Part shown: positions 1 to 7,889 of the stretch, in pieces
Layout of the letters: every line of letters starts with the position of its first letter
Numbering within the stretch: the first letter of the stretch is position 1
From: Promethearchaeota archaeon
GTDB lineage: Archaea > Asgardarchaeota > Lokiarchaeia > Sigyniarchaeales > SOKP01
Length of the DNA: 48,249 nucleotides
Reading direction: 5' to 3'
Assembly (NCBI GenBank): GCA_016840165.1
Contig: JAEOSU010000047.1
Location: 1-48,249, forward strand
Position numbers and translations under genes: made by a program
The notes under the pieces: model-generated
The model's database searches: none
What the model was told of the DNA's origin: nothing
What the model saw: the letters and a program-made list of their open reading frames with translations, nothing else

Positions 1-191
1 TTAGTGAGATCCTCCCCTCTGTTAAGATAAAAGAGAATTAAACCCTTAAGAAACTGAAGGTGACTTTTTTGTTGATGATTAAGCCCCTTAAAATGGTTCT
101 CATCATTTAGTATTTCAAGAGCTTCATTAAGCTTACCGGTATCGAAAAGCTCTTCTGCAAACTTTAGCTGATTTAGCTCCGAATTAGGCAT
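1..191 (-). CDS. TPR-type protein, N-terminal fragment (cut by window edge)
   Basis: The minus strand is open from an ATG at 191-189 to the window edge (63 codons). The translation begins MPNSELNQLKFAEELFD and continues with TGKLNEALEIL, a helical hairpin typical of tetratricopeptide repeats. Its pattern resembles the start of the TPR proteins at 45590 and 47383 (EEGKINDAFKIVLELEKG), so it probably belongs to the same local family. Most of the gene lies outside the window, so the presence of a C-terminal domain cannot be judged. Confidence 0.65.
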   Translation of the reverse strand, partial: MPNSELNQLKFAEELFDTGKLNEALEILNDENHFKGLNHQQKSHLQFLKGLILFYLNRGEDLT

Positions 192-410
192 AATATTAAT
201 TAATAGGAATTAACCCTTATGAATTAATAATCCATTTATAATTATAAATCTAATTTATATTTACTTTACAAAAAGACCTTCATTAAGCTTTTTTACCATT
301 TCAGAATTATTACACTGAAAGATAAGAATAATTCATTTATTAATCAGAAAGGCTTCTTTAATCAAGAAATAAAAAAAAGAATTAATTAGAAATTTTTTAA
401 TTTATGGCGT

Positions 411-806
411 TTAGCTTCTCTGTTTGATATAAGTAACGATTCCAAGTATTAAAAGTACAGCCTCTACAGTTATAGGAAATAAACCTTGTGTTCTCCACAA
501 AGCTCCAAAAGTGGAATAAAATGTAGCATATACGGCAAGTTCAATGATTAATGTCGATAAAAGTATCCCGATAAAATACATAAATGTCAATTTAATTTCT
601 TCCCATTCCTTTTTACGTAGCATTAAAATTGCGAAAATAGCAGATATTAAATTAACGCCCCCAAACATTCTTGGGAGATAGGGGTTTGTCCAACCCTCAG
701 GATTCATGGCCATATCATACAGAAATGTAAGAAGTATCCCAAATAAGAACCACATAATAGCATCCACTAAAAGTACGATTTTTGTAAGTTTTTTAATTTC
801 AGTCAT
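411..806 (-). CDS. Four-helix membrane protein (paralogue of 37376-37771)
   Basis: A 131-aa integral membrane protein of unknown function with about four hydrophobic helices (residues ~10-30, 45-65, 72-95, 108-128). I chose the ATG at 806 rather than the TTG at 818: the protein then starts MTEIKKLTKI and is exactly as long as its paralogue at 37376, which starts MTEIKKITKI. Both end in QRS. The TTG belongs to the leader motif GAGTTGAT. The gene is on the same strand and downstream of the secreted protein at 930-1619, which is divergent from the tandem-wHTH-TPR regulator at 1849. Its leader carries the hairpin shared with two other genes. I do not recognise a family. Confidence 0.75.
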   Translation of the reverse strand: MTEIKKLTKIVLLVDAIMWFLFGILLTFLYDMAMNPEGWTNPYLPRMFGGVNLISAIFAILMLRKKEWEEIKLTFMYFIGILLSTLIIELAVYATFYSTFGALWRTQGLFPITVEAVLLILGIVTYIKQRS

Positions 807-845
807 TTTTTTTATCAACTCAATTTATTTTTTATTGTATTTTTT

Positions 846-862
846 ATCATCAAATTGATGAA
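846..862 (-). promoter_or_regulatory. Conserved leader hairpin, copy A
   Basis: The inverted repeat TCATCA-aat-TGATGA (847-861) lies about 40 nt before the start codon of the four-helix protein. It is followed on the coding strand by GAGTTGAT and an A-run. The same arrangement occurs at 1680-1696 and 39914-39930. It may be an operator near +1 or an mRNA 5' stem-loop. Confidence 0.5.
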
Positions 863-867
863 AATTT

Positions 868-878
868 AAAAAAAAAAA
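868..878 (-). terminator. Poly-T terminator
   Basis: Eleven consecutive A on the plus strand, so T on the transcribed minus strand, lie about 50 nt beyond the stop of the secreted protein gene at 930. A T-tract without a hairpin is the usual archaeal intrinsic terminator. Confidence 0.45.
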
Positions 879-929
879 GATGTTAGAATTTATTTTTTAT
901 CTGATATGATTGATGATGTGGCTTAGCAT

Positions 930-1619
930 CTATATTCCCCAGCATCTTGTAAAGTAAGATACTGGACCGACCGGCAATATACCAACTCCAAACCCCACAT
1001 CATCTGGGATGCCAACATTCCATAAAGCTCCGGCAAGAACCCATCTTCCTTCTGGCAAAACTTCAGGGGGTTGATCCCAGGGAATTGTCGCAGGGTTGAA
1101 GAGATCATCCCAATCAGGTTCATAATATTCAGCTGTAAAGCTTATAAGCATTAATATCGTTGCTGGTACGAATGTTCCTCCAGTATTAGGCATGGTAAGG
1201 TCTTCAAAAATATTTCGATATGTTAATGTCAAAGCGGTATCAGTAGTCTTAAATAATCCCCCACCAATGACCACCGAAACATTAATAAACCATTTCCAAA
1301 GGATTGGGCAAAGGAAATAATAGCTGGTGTTTATAATATACCCCTCTTTGAGCATTCCCATCATTGTATACAATTTTTTACCTGAATCATCATAGATTCT
1401 TTGATGGAAAACTGCTTTCACTGATGGTGGCCCACCATGTTTACCGGATTTAATATTCCCTACGATAAGATTGGTAGCATTGATATCTAAATCGTCTCCT
1501 ATAGCCATGAATAAGACGTGATTAGAACCAGCAGCCATCACCGGGGAAATAATTGCTATAATACCTATTAAAAATGATGCTGCGATCAATCCTTTAGTCG
1601 CTTTTGAAATCTTTTTCAT
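930..1619 (-). CDS. Secreted protein of unknown function
   Basis: About 229 aa. A signal peptide is clear: MKKISKATKG followed by a hydrophobic stretch (LIAASFLIGIIAIISPVMA) and an AAG cleavage region. The mature part has a few hydrophobic stretches and is rich in glycine and proline near the end (EVLPEGRWVLAG). I recognise no domain. Start choice: the GTG at 1631 overlaps the ribosome-binding site AGGTGAG, so the ATG at 1619, seven bases after it, fits best; the ATG at 1625 is too close. It is divergent from the regulator at 1849 and upstream of the four-helix protein gene, so it is probably a target of that regulator. The leader is ~150 nt and carries the shared hairpin at its predicted 5' end. 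Confidence 0.7.
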   Translation of the reverse strand: MKKISKATKGLIAASFLIGIIAIISPVMAAGSNHVLFMAIGDDLDINATNLIVGNIKSGKHGGPPSVKAVFHQRIYDDSGKKLYTMMGMLKEGYIINTSYYFLCPILWKWFINVSVVIGGGLFKTTDTALTLTYRNIFEDLTMPNTGGTFVPATILMLISFTAEYYEPDWDDLFNPATIPWDQPPEVLPEGRWVLAGALWNVGIPDDVGFGVGILPVGPVSYFTRCWGI

Positions 1620-1679
1620 TCTCATTCTCACCTTAAATATTTTTTTTCAACTCTTTTTTCTATTTTTAATTCTAATTTT

Positions 1680-1696
1680 ATCATCAAAATGATGAT
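1680..1696 (-). promoter_or_regulatory. Conserved leader hairpin, copy B
   Basis: A perfect ATCATC-(5 nt)-GATGAT inverted repeat in the leader of the secreted protein gene. On the coding strand an AT-rich TATA-like stretch (TATATATGG, about 1731-1723) lies some 30 nt upstream, which would put the hairpin at the very 5' end of the mRNA. GAGTTGA and an A-run follow, as in copies A and C. Confidence 0.5.
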
Positions 1697-1766
1697 TAAT
1701 GAAAAATGAGGGCATCCATCCATATATAGTTCCACTTTCGGCAATTTCTTGAAAATTCCGAAAATC

Positions 1767-1797
1767 TTTGGAAGTTTTGAAAAATAGGTATAAATAG
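1767..1797 (+). promoter_or_regulatory. Promoter of tandem-wHTH-TPR regulator, copy 1
   Basis: This block contains TGGAAGTT (1769-1776) and the TATA box GGTATAAATAG (1787-1797), about 55 nt before the ATG at 1849. It aligns without gaps to 39843-39813 (minus), the promoter of the paralogous regulator, with 24 of 31 positions identical. Conservation between two non-homologous flanks suggests a retained operator plus core promoter. Confidence 0.6.
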
Positions 1798-1820
1798 AAC
1801 TGTTCCCAATTTATACCTAT
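1784..1820. promoter_or_regulatory. 12-bp perfect inverted repeat with back-to-back TATA boxes
   Basis: ATAGGTATAAAT (1784-1795) and its exact complement ATTTATACCTAT (1809-1820) flank a 13-nt spacer that itself contains GAAC-t-GTTC. Each arm holds a TATAAAT element facing opposite ways, between the divergent genes at 930-1619 and 1849-3765. It reads as a symmetrical divergent promoter or operator, perhaps for autoregulation. Confidence 0.55.
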
Positions 1821-1848
1821 CGAAAATTATTTTTTCTTTCTTTAGAAA

Positions 1849-3765
1849 ATGGGAAAATTAAATTATCCACCTAAAGAGATTCTTAACCCCTCGGAACTGC
1901 AAAGAAGAAATTATGACCAAATAATTCTTTGGATGCTAGCAAATAATGAAAGTTGTGAATGGTCTAATTTTGAACAAAAGCCAATTGAAATTCCAATTTC
2001 CACATTATCACGTCATTTAACAACATTAATCTTTAAAGGATTTATAGAAAAATTTTCGAGAGGAAATTACAAGATAACCTTAAAGGGAAAAAAAAAATTT
2101 CTTGAATTATCAAAAGACACAATAAAGAAACGAAAGTTAAATTATCCCCCTAAAATTATCTTAAAAAGAGGAAGGAACTATTCTCATTGGATTTTATGGA
2201 TGATCTACAATAATGGTTTTTGCAAAAGATCTGACTTTCTTAAAGAACCTTTCTCTATAAATCAATCCTCTCTATCAAGAAGTCTAAGTTCATTAGTTCA
2301 TAAAGGTTTTATAATAAAAGAAAATAAGCGCTATACCATAACTCAAGCTGGTAAATCCGAATATTCAAGGATACTGCAAAACTATAATTTAGACAGACAA
2401 ACGATTTTAGAGGAAGAGAGAAAGCGTATTGACGAAATCACTACAAAAACAAAACTTTTTTTTGAAAAATTTAATATAACTGATGATTATGTTAAATATA
2501 GATTTCTCAATAACCTGTTAAATTTAGACTATTCAAAAGTGAACACAATTTTAAAAGATGAAGAGTATTACTATAAGATTTTACTCTTTATTTCAATAAA
2601 TCATCCAGATTTTTATCCTGATTATCTATCTCTTGAAGATTTTTCACGATTCTATGATATAAACAAGAGAATTTTAGATTTTTGGGTAAATGAAATTGTA
2701 GATAGCGACTTATATGATTTAAAATTTTTTAAATTGGAACCTTCTTCTAATCAATTTTACTATTTTCATTCAGATGAAAAATTAGAGAAGATTCTTCGTG
2801 CTATTACAGAAGAACATATTACAAAAAACGAATATTTAGAAAAATTTGGGACTTCTGGAAGCTTAAATTCCACTATAGAGGATATTCTTGAAGAACTCTG
2901 CTGTACTATATTTAACAACCATTTTAAAGAATCATTAAGAGAATTTTTACTAAGCTATATAAAACACTTAGCATATAAAATTGAGCTTAAGAAAGAATTG
3001 ACAGAACCTTACGATAAACTTGAAGGCATAATTTGGCAAGATATGGCTGATATTCTACAATCCCAAAAGTCGGAAATGTTAGAATCTCAATATGAAAAAT
3101 TAATCAAAGATATTGATAAAGAAATCGGTTTGAGCCCTAAAGATTATAAATTATATAATTCAAAAGTCCATATCCTTCTCTATTTTAACCAATACGACGA
3201 AGTTTTGATAATATTAAAAAAAATGAAGGAATTGTTTCCTGAAAATGAAATCGATATCATGATAAAAAAGGCATATACCCTTAAAAGAGATAAAAAATTG
3301 GAAGAAGGATTAGAGAGTATTGAGAATCTACTTAAAAAATACCCTAAAGATAATTCTCTTCATAATTATAAAGCATATTGGTTATCTTATTTAGGTAAAA
3401 AAGAAGAGGCATTGGAAATTATCCAAAAACTTACGAAGAATGAACCAGAAAAAGGAATTTATCACGATACCTATGGAGAAATCTTAATGACTTTTAAAGA
3501 ATATGAAAAAGCTATAGAAGAATTCAAAAAAGCTATAGAAATTGATACTAAAAATTGGTTTATTTACCAGACTTATATAAAAATTGGAATCTGTTATACA
3601 GCACTCGAAAAGTTTGAATTAGCACTTCAAAATCTAAGGGAAGGTAAAGAATTAACGGGAAAGATTATAAGTGATTTGGAATCAAAACGTAAATGGCTAG
3701 CTATTGCTGAACTTTTTTTAGCAGAAATTAAAGAACAAGAACAGTTAACTATTACAAATCAATAG
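1849..3765 (+). CDS. Tandem winged-helix TPR transcriptional regulator, copy 1
   Basis: 638 aa. The N-terminus holds two successive winged-helix domains (about residues 20-90 and 100-175), each opening with a near-identical LNYPPK segment, then an ILWM helix, a recognition-helix region (STLSRHLTTL, SSLSRSLSSL) and a wing (GNYKITLKGK, KRYTITQAGK). A long helical middle follows, then TPR units from about residue 425 to 620 (e.g. YGEILMTFKEYEKAIEEFKKA). A close paralogue of 634 aa lies at 37858-39762. The protein is soluble with no transmembrane segment. By architecture it should bind DNA and use the TPRs for protein contacts. It is divergent from genes for a secreted and a membrane protein, which are likely targets. 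The ATG has no clear Shine-Dalgarno sequence. The ligand or signal is unknown. Confidence 0.8.
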   Translation: MGKLNYPPKEILNPSELQRRNYDQIILWMLANNESCEWSNFEQKPIEIPISTLSRHLTTLIFKGFIEKFSRGNYKITLKGKKKFLELSKDTIKKRKLNYPPKIILKRGRNYSHWILWMIYNNGFCKRSDFLKEPFSINQSSLSRSLSSLVHKGFIIKENKRYTITQAGKSEYSRILQNYNLDRQTILEEERKRIDEITTKTKLFFEKFNITDDYVKYRFLNNLLNLDYSKVNTILKDEEYYYKILLFISINHPDFYPDYLSLEDFSRFYDINKRILDFWVNEIVDSDLYDLKFFKLEPSSNQFYYFHSDEKLEKILRAITEEHITKNEYLEKFGTSGSLNSTIEDILEELCCTIFNNHFKESLREFLLSYIKHLAYKIELKKELTEPYDKLEGIIWQDMADILQSQKSEMLESQYEKLIKDIDKEIGLSPKDYKLYNSKVHILLYFNQYDEVLIILKKMKELFPENEIDIMIKKAYTLKRDKKLEEGLESIENLLKKYPKDNSLHNYKAYWLSYLGKKEEALEIIQKLTKNEPEKGIYHDTYGEILMTFKEYEKAIEEFKKAIEIDTKNWFIYQTYIKIGICYTALEKFELALQNLREGKELTGKIISDLESKRKWLAIAELFLAEIKEQEQLTITNQ

Positions 3766-3839
3766 TATGATAAAAATATTTGAATTTTAAAAAAAGAAGT
3801 TGTTAAAGAAAAATAAATTACCACTTAATATTATAAAAA

Positions 3840-4127
3840 TCAGAAATCTTCTTCATCCTCTTCCAATAAACCCGCTTGCTTTAATAAATCCTCCACTGTA
3901 TCTCGCGCTTTCATTACTTGTTCGTTTTCTGAGAGCTTTAAATTGTCTAATACAGAATCTGAAAATTCCATAAACTTTTTTATTGATTGACTGGAGAAAT
4001 CCTTAATTTTTTCGGAGGTATCTTCTATAAAATCCTTTCCACTTTCCCCAAAAGCACCACCAACAAAATCTATGAACGCTTTATTGAGTTTATCTATAGG
4101 AGTTTCTTTCTTTTCATTATCGCTCAT
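3840..4127 (-). CDS. Small acidic helical protein
   Basis: 95 aa, start ATG, with no signal or membrane segment. It is rich in Glu, Asp and Lys and should be almost entirely helical, ending in an acidic tail (LLEEDEEDF). I recognise no family. It stands alone, convergent with the regulator at 1849 and ~150 nt downstream of the PadR gene on the same strand. Length, start codon and acidic composition look like a real protein, perhaps an interaction or chaperone-like factor, but that is a guess. Confidence 0.6.
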   Translation of the reverse strand: MSDNEKKETPIDKLNKAFIDFVGGAFGESGKDFIEDTSEKIKDFSSQSIKKFMEFSDSVLDNLKLSENEQVMKARDTVEDLLKQAGLLEEDEEDF

Positions 4128-4276
4128 AATTCGTAATCACTTTCCTTCTTTATAGTTTATTTTATATGTGTTCCTAAAATAAATCACCATATCTTAAATA
4201 AGTTTTTCAAACGAATCTAAATATGCTCTATATTATTTTAGACTAGTAAATTAAAAAAAGAAAAATAAAAAATAAA

Positions 4277-5035
4277 TTACAAATGGATACGCTCTTTTCT
4301 TATCTTGTTTTCAATACTCTTTAATATTTCCTTTAACTCCTTTTTATCAAGCATATCCATTTTCTCTATACTTTTAATTACAGAATTTAACTCTTCCTTA
4401 ATTTCAGTGATATTTTGGATTCGGGAATTAAGTCGGTCTAGTGAAAATTTTAGTTTTGATCGCATCCCTCTAAAATAATCTAATGCATCTTCCTTTGATT
4501 CACATTGTTCTATAAATCTGATAATTCTCTTACGATGCGGTCTTCGTGCAAATGGATGGGCATATACTTCAGGAGGCGCCATATCTGACATCATAGCAAA
4601 CTCGTTAGCCCATTTTTCCTTTAGTTGTTCAAGATATTCTTTTCCTTTTTCTGAAATAAAGTAAATCTTTTGGTCTCGACCTTCTATTGTTGTCTCCTTT
4701 ACTTCAAGATATTCTCCCTTTTCGAGCTCTTCTAAACTTCTAATCATGCTTCCTCGAGGAATTTGATACTTTTCTTGTAGTTGATATCCATTAATTCCCT
4801 CTTTTTTATCAATTATAATTGATAAGATAAAAAAATGCTTGATTTCCTTGAAATCTTCACGAGAAATAGGTATTGGAGGCATAGGAGGTGGAAAATGTCG
4901 ATATGAGTGTCTTGATCCGTAATTTCTAGGACCATACGGTACTCTGGGTGGTGGGACATGAGGTTGTCCTTGAAAATATGGGAATCTGTTAAATTCTCTC
5001 GGTTCAAAATCATAATCTTTATTTTTTTTATTCAA
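4277..5035 (-). CDS. PadR-family transcriptional regulator
   Basis: About 252 aa. A Pro/Arg/His-rich segment (HVPPPRVPYGPRNYG) precedes a PadR winged helix (FFILSIIIDKKEGINGYQLQEKY, GSMIRSLEELEKGEYLEV, wing with GRDQKIYFISEKGKEYL). A C-terminal helical region follows, probably for dimerisation. The frame is open to a TTG at 5092, but that start would place a palindromic operator-like site inside the gene. The TTG at 5035, preceded by GGTGAG (5048-5043) with 7 nt spacing, fits better. No efflux pump or other obvious partner is adjacent. Two palindromes just upstream suggest autoregulation. Confidence 0.8.
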   Translation of the reverse strand: MNKKNKDYDFEPREFNRFPYFQGQPHVPPPRVPYGPRNYGSRHSYRHFPPPMPPIPISREDFKEIKHFFILSIIIDKKEGINGYQLQEKYQIPRGSMIRSLEELEKGEYLEVKETTIEGRDQKIYFISEKGKEYLEQLKEKWANEFAMMSDMAPPEVYAHPFARRPHRKRIIRFIEQCESKEDALDYFRGMRSKLKFSLDRLNSRIQNITEIKEELNSVIKSIEKMDMLDKKELKEILKSIENKIRKERIHL

Positions 5036-5050
5036 TATTTTTCTCACCAC

Positions 5051-5118
5051 ATATATGATCAATTGGTCATATATATACTTAATAGAAATCAACCTATTTA
5101 AATGTGATCATTGGATCA
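5051..5118 (-). promoter_or_regulatory. Two palindromic operator candidates before the PadR gene
   Basis: ATATATGATCAATTGGTCAT (from 5051, extending to 5074) is a near-perfect palindrome. A second related site, TGATCATTGGATCA, lies at 5105-5118, and a further TTGGTCA follows at about 5125. The shared core TGATCA-nn-GG-TCA flanks the AT-rich core promoter of the PadR gene, as expected for an autoregulatory operator. Confidence 0.5.
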
Positions 5119-5169
5119 TATATATTGGTCAATAAAAAAATTAGAAGAAATAAATTGTAGACACGTAAT

Positions 5170-6096
5170 CTAAGCAAAACTCAATTCATAAAGCTTTTTA
5201 TTTGCATCCATTTTCGTTTTCGCATTTTCTACTACCTTCTGAAAATCATTTGTAAGTTTTCTCATCTCCATTTCTGCCGCATCAGCATGTCCTGAGAGTG
5301 CGATCCTTCCAAAATCAGAATTCATTAGTTTAAGAATTTTATTTCTAAGTATTAAGAGAGGAATCCAACTTAACATTCGATATTTCTTAGGTAGAATAGG
5401 GATTTCAAGATCTTTAAGTGCTTTTAAATTTTCACGAAATCCTTTTAATGCTAAGGTAACAAGTTCTTTTTCCTTACCAAGTCTTGTATTTCGATGTCTT
5501 GCCGCATAACTTCCCATGGCTAAAGGACTGATAAATGCAGCATGAGTTTTTAACCATGCGTCAATATTTTCACTTAAATCAACTTTTATCCCTGATTCTG
5601 TAAAAGCTTTCTCGATTTTTTTTATTCGCTCACTCATCGTACAATCCAACTCTCCAACATATAAAATAACATTATCTACATATGCAGCAATGATTCTATA
5701 ATCTTCTCGATATCCTCCAGGTCCTCCAAAACCAAGAAGTATTCTCTCTCGTTCAATATGCTCTAAATATTCATCGGCTCCTGAGGGATTGTTCCCTGTG
5801 AATATTATAGTTGGACTAATATTCTCCTTTAATATGGGTAAAATCTGACTTACTTGTTGTCGTTGCATTATTACTAATATTAGATCATAATTATCATCCT
5901 TCTCGAGTTTTTCAACTGTATCTATTGGTGTTTCATACTCTTTATGAAAAATGTCATCTCGAATAACAAGACCATGCTCTTTTAGGTCTTGAAGACGTTT
6001 TCCTCTCGCAAGAACCGAAACATCGTTTCCTCCAGTTTTTAGCTTATAAGCAAACATACTACCGATAACACCGGCGCCATATACTAATATTTTCAT
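5170..6096 (-). CDS. Ketopantoate reductase (PanE/ApbA) family NADP-dependent reductase
   Basis: 308 aa, near the usual PanE length. The N-terminal Rossmann fold begins MKILVYGAGVIGSMFA (GxGxxG). The conserved Lys region in the helical C-terminal domain is present as DAWLKTHAAFISP, and a helical domain follows. PanE reduces 2-dehydropantoate to pantoate in CoA synthesis. However, the family contains many relatives of unknown substrate, and no other pantothenate or CoA gene is nearby, so the substrate is left open. ATG start; the promoter has an inverted repeat at 6157-6176. Confidence 0.75.
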   Translation of the reverse strand: MKILVYGAGVIGSMFAYKLKTGGNDVSVLARGKRLQDLKEHGLVIRDDIFHKEYETPIDTVEKLEKDDNYDLILVIMQRQQVSQILPILKENISPTIIFTGNNPSGADEYLEHIERERILLGFGGPGGYREDYRIIAAYVDNVILYVGELDCTMSERIKKIEKAFTESGIKVDLSENIDAWLKTHAAFISPLAMGSYAARHRNTRLGKEKELVTLALKGFRENLKALKDLEIPILPKKYRMLSWIPLLILRNKILKLMNSDFGRIALSGHADAAEMEMRKLTNDFQKVVENAKTKMDANKKLYELSFA

Positions 6097-6156
6097 GATG
6101 ATTACCCATAATTTGTTTTTTCTTTCATAATTGAGGATTAGAATATATTGTATTTA

Positions 6157-6176
6157 AATTTAGTCACACCTAAATT
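6157..6176 (-). promoter_or_regulatory. Inverted repeat overlapping the PanE-like gene promoter
   Basis: AATTTAG-tcacac-CTAAATT is a 7-bp inverted repeat. It overlaps TTTAAATA (6158-6151 on the minus strand), which sits about 58 nt before the start codon at 6096. It is a candidate operator; no regulator is assigned. Confidence 0.3.
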
Positions 6177-6378
6177 GATTAAATAATTAATAAAATATGG
6201 AACCTTAAATCACCAGATAGTTAAGAATGAAAGTGATCTTCCCAAATCCAATTATTGTTTATCAAATAAATTTAGATCAAGTTTATAAAGTTTCCTAAAT
6301 CTACTATATAGCTAATTTAAGCTGATAATTTTTCAAAAATTTATGTTTTAAAGTCATGCTATATTTCTGTAAATAATT

Positions 6379-7866
6379 ATGAGTAAAGATCATTTTCTAC
6401 ATGGATTTCTAAATCCTAAAAGTGTGGCTTTCTATGGAGCGAACAATAAAGGAGGATCGTTGGCATCAATCCAAATTATGAATCTTATAAAATCTGGATA
6501 TAATGGGAATATCTATCCTATCCATCCGAAATTAGACACAGTAATGGGATTTAAAGCCTATAAATCAATATCAGTTCTTCCTGAGGTTCCCGATTTAGTG
6601 GTTATTGTCCTTCCCGCAAAAATAGTTCCAGGCATTTTCAGGGAATGTGGAGAGAAAGGAGTAAAAAGGATAATTTTGATCTCAGGAGGGTTTCGAGAAC
6701 TTATTAAAGACCGAAAAAATACTCTAACGGAAGAGATAAATCAAATTTCCTTAAAATATGGAATGAGATTTATCGGACCTAATTGTTTAGGCGTTTTTAA
6801 TAACTATTTTGGTGAGAAAGATCAATATCGCGCTTTTAATACGGCTATTTGGGAAAATATTAAGAGAGGTACTTTTTCAATCGCATCTCAAAGTGGAACT
6901 CTTTCAAGCCATATATGGTTTGATCCAGATAATTTAGACTTAGGTTTAAGTAAGTCACTTTCTGTAGGAAATGAAGCTAACATAGATATTGTTGATTGCT
7001 TGGAATATTATAAAGATGATACCCATACCAGTGTGATTGGGTTATATATTGAAGAGCTAAAAAGAGGAAAACAGTTTTTAAACTTAGCTAGGGAAATTAC
7101 TCCTCATAAACCTATTGTTGCGATTTATGTAGGTGGATCTGAAGCAGGAAATCGTGCCTTACAAAGTCATACCGGTTCGTTAGCTGGAAATGCGATGATA
7201 TATGACGCCGTTTTTAAAGAATCAGGAATCATTAAAACGGAGTATGTCACAGAATTTTTAGATATTGCATTTGTTTTATGTAATGGTGTTCTACCAAAGG
7301 GTAGAAGACTTGCAATCATTACGAATTCTGGGGGTCCTGGAGCAATGATCGCCAATAATGCTGAAAATAAAGGCTTGAGAGTTCCGGAATTATCCGAGAA
7401 ACTTCAAGAGGAGTTAAAAGAGGTTTTGCCTCATACTGCTAGCTTTAAAAACCCAATAGACTGCACTTTTGACATGAATTTACCTTATTTCTATATTGAT
7501 CTTCCAAAAATGATAATGAATTCAGGAGAAATTGATATCATCATCCAATATGGGGTTGTAGGATTTCAAGATGTTATGGATGATTACTTAAATTATGAAA
7601 GAATTACTCAATATGCAGAATTTAAGCATCAACCTGATGCGATTATGGATAACTTGGCAAAGCAATTAATTAGTCCTACACTTACCAATTCGAAGAAATA
7701 TTCTGTTCCGATATTATATGTAAGTCCAATGTGTTATACAAGTCCATGGTCAAAAAGACTCCGCAATAATGGAGCTCTCCTCTTTAAATACTGGGATAGA
7801 CCAGTTAATTGTCTCTCAAAAATATGCGATTATGCTGAATTCAAACAAAAAAAGTTTCTTAAATAA
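6379..7866 (+). CDS. ADP-forming acyl-CoA synthetase, alpha-type (CoA-binding/ligase) subunit
   Basis: 495 aa. Family features in order: CoA-binding Rossmann domain (NPKSVAFYGANNKGG, PDLVVIVLPA), the GPNCLGVFN segment, a succinyl-CoA-ligase-like flavodoxin domain (SQSGTLSSH, SVGNEANIDIVDCLEYY), and QSHTGSLAG with the histidine that carries phosphate in this family. The ATP-grasp (beta) domain is absent and no beta subunit is adjacent, so the partner must be encoded elsewhere. The enzyme class interconverts acyl-CoA + ADP + Pi with acid + CoA + ATP, typically recovering ATP in archaeal acid production. The acyl substrate cannot be told. It stands alone, convergent with the XRE gene at 7890. 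Confidence 0.85.
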   Translation: MSKDHFLHGFLNPKSVAFYGANNKGGSLASIQIMNLIKSGYNGNIYPIHPKLDTVMGFKAYKSISVLPEVPDLVVIVLPAKIVPGIFRECGEKGVKRIILISGGFRELIKDRKNTLTEEINQISLKYGMRFIGPNCLGVFNNYFGEKDQYRAFNTAIWENIKRGTFSIASQSGTLSSHIWFDPDNLDLGLSKSLSVGNEANIDIVDCLEYYKDDTHTSVIGLYIEELKRGKQFLNLAREITPHKPIVAIYVGGSEAGNRALQSHTGSLAGNAMIYDAVFKESGIIKTEYVTEFLDIAFVLCNGVLPKGRRLAIITNSGGPGAMIANNAENKGLRVPELSEKLQEELKEVLPHTASFKNPIDCTFDMNLPYFYIDLPKMIMNSGEIDIIIQYGVVGFQDVMDDYLNYERITQYAEFKHQPDAIMDNLAKQLISPTLTNSKKYSVPILYVSPMCYTSPWSKRLRNNGALLFKYWDRPVNCLSKICDYAEFKQKKFLK

Positions 7867-7889
7867 TGAAATTCCTATCTCTTTAATCT

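Noticed and set aside
923..1123. Minus-strand frame of 66 codons
   Set aside because: It lies out of frame inside the secreted protein gene and shows no protein-like features or ribosome-binding site.
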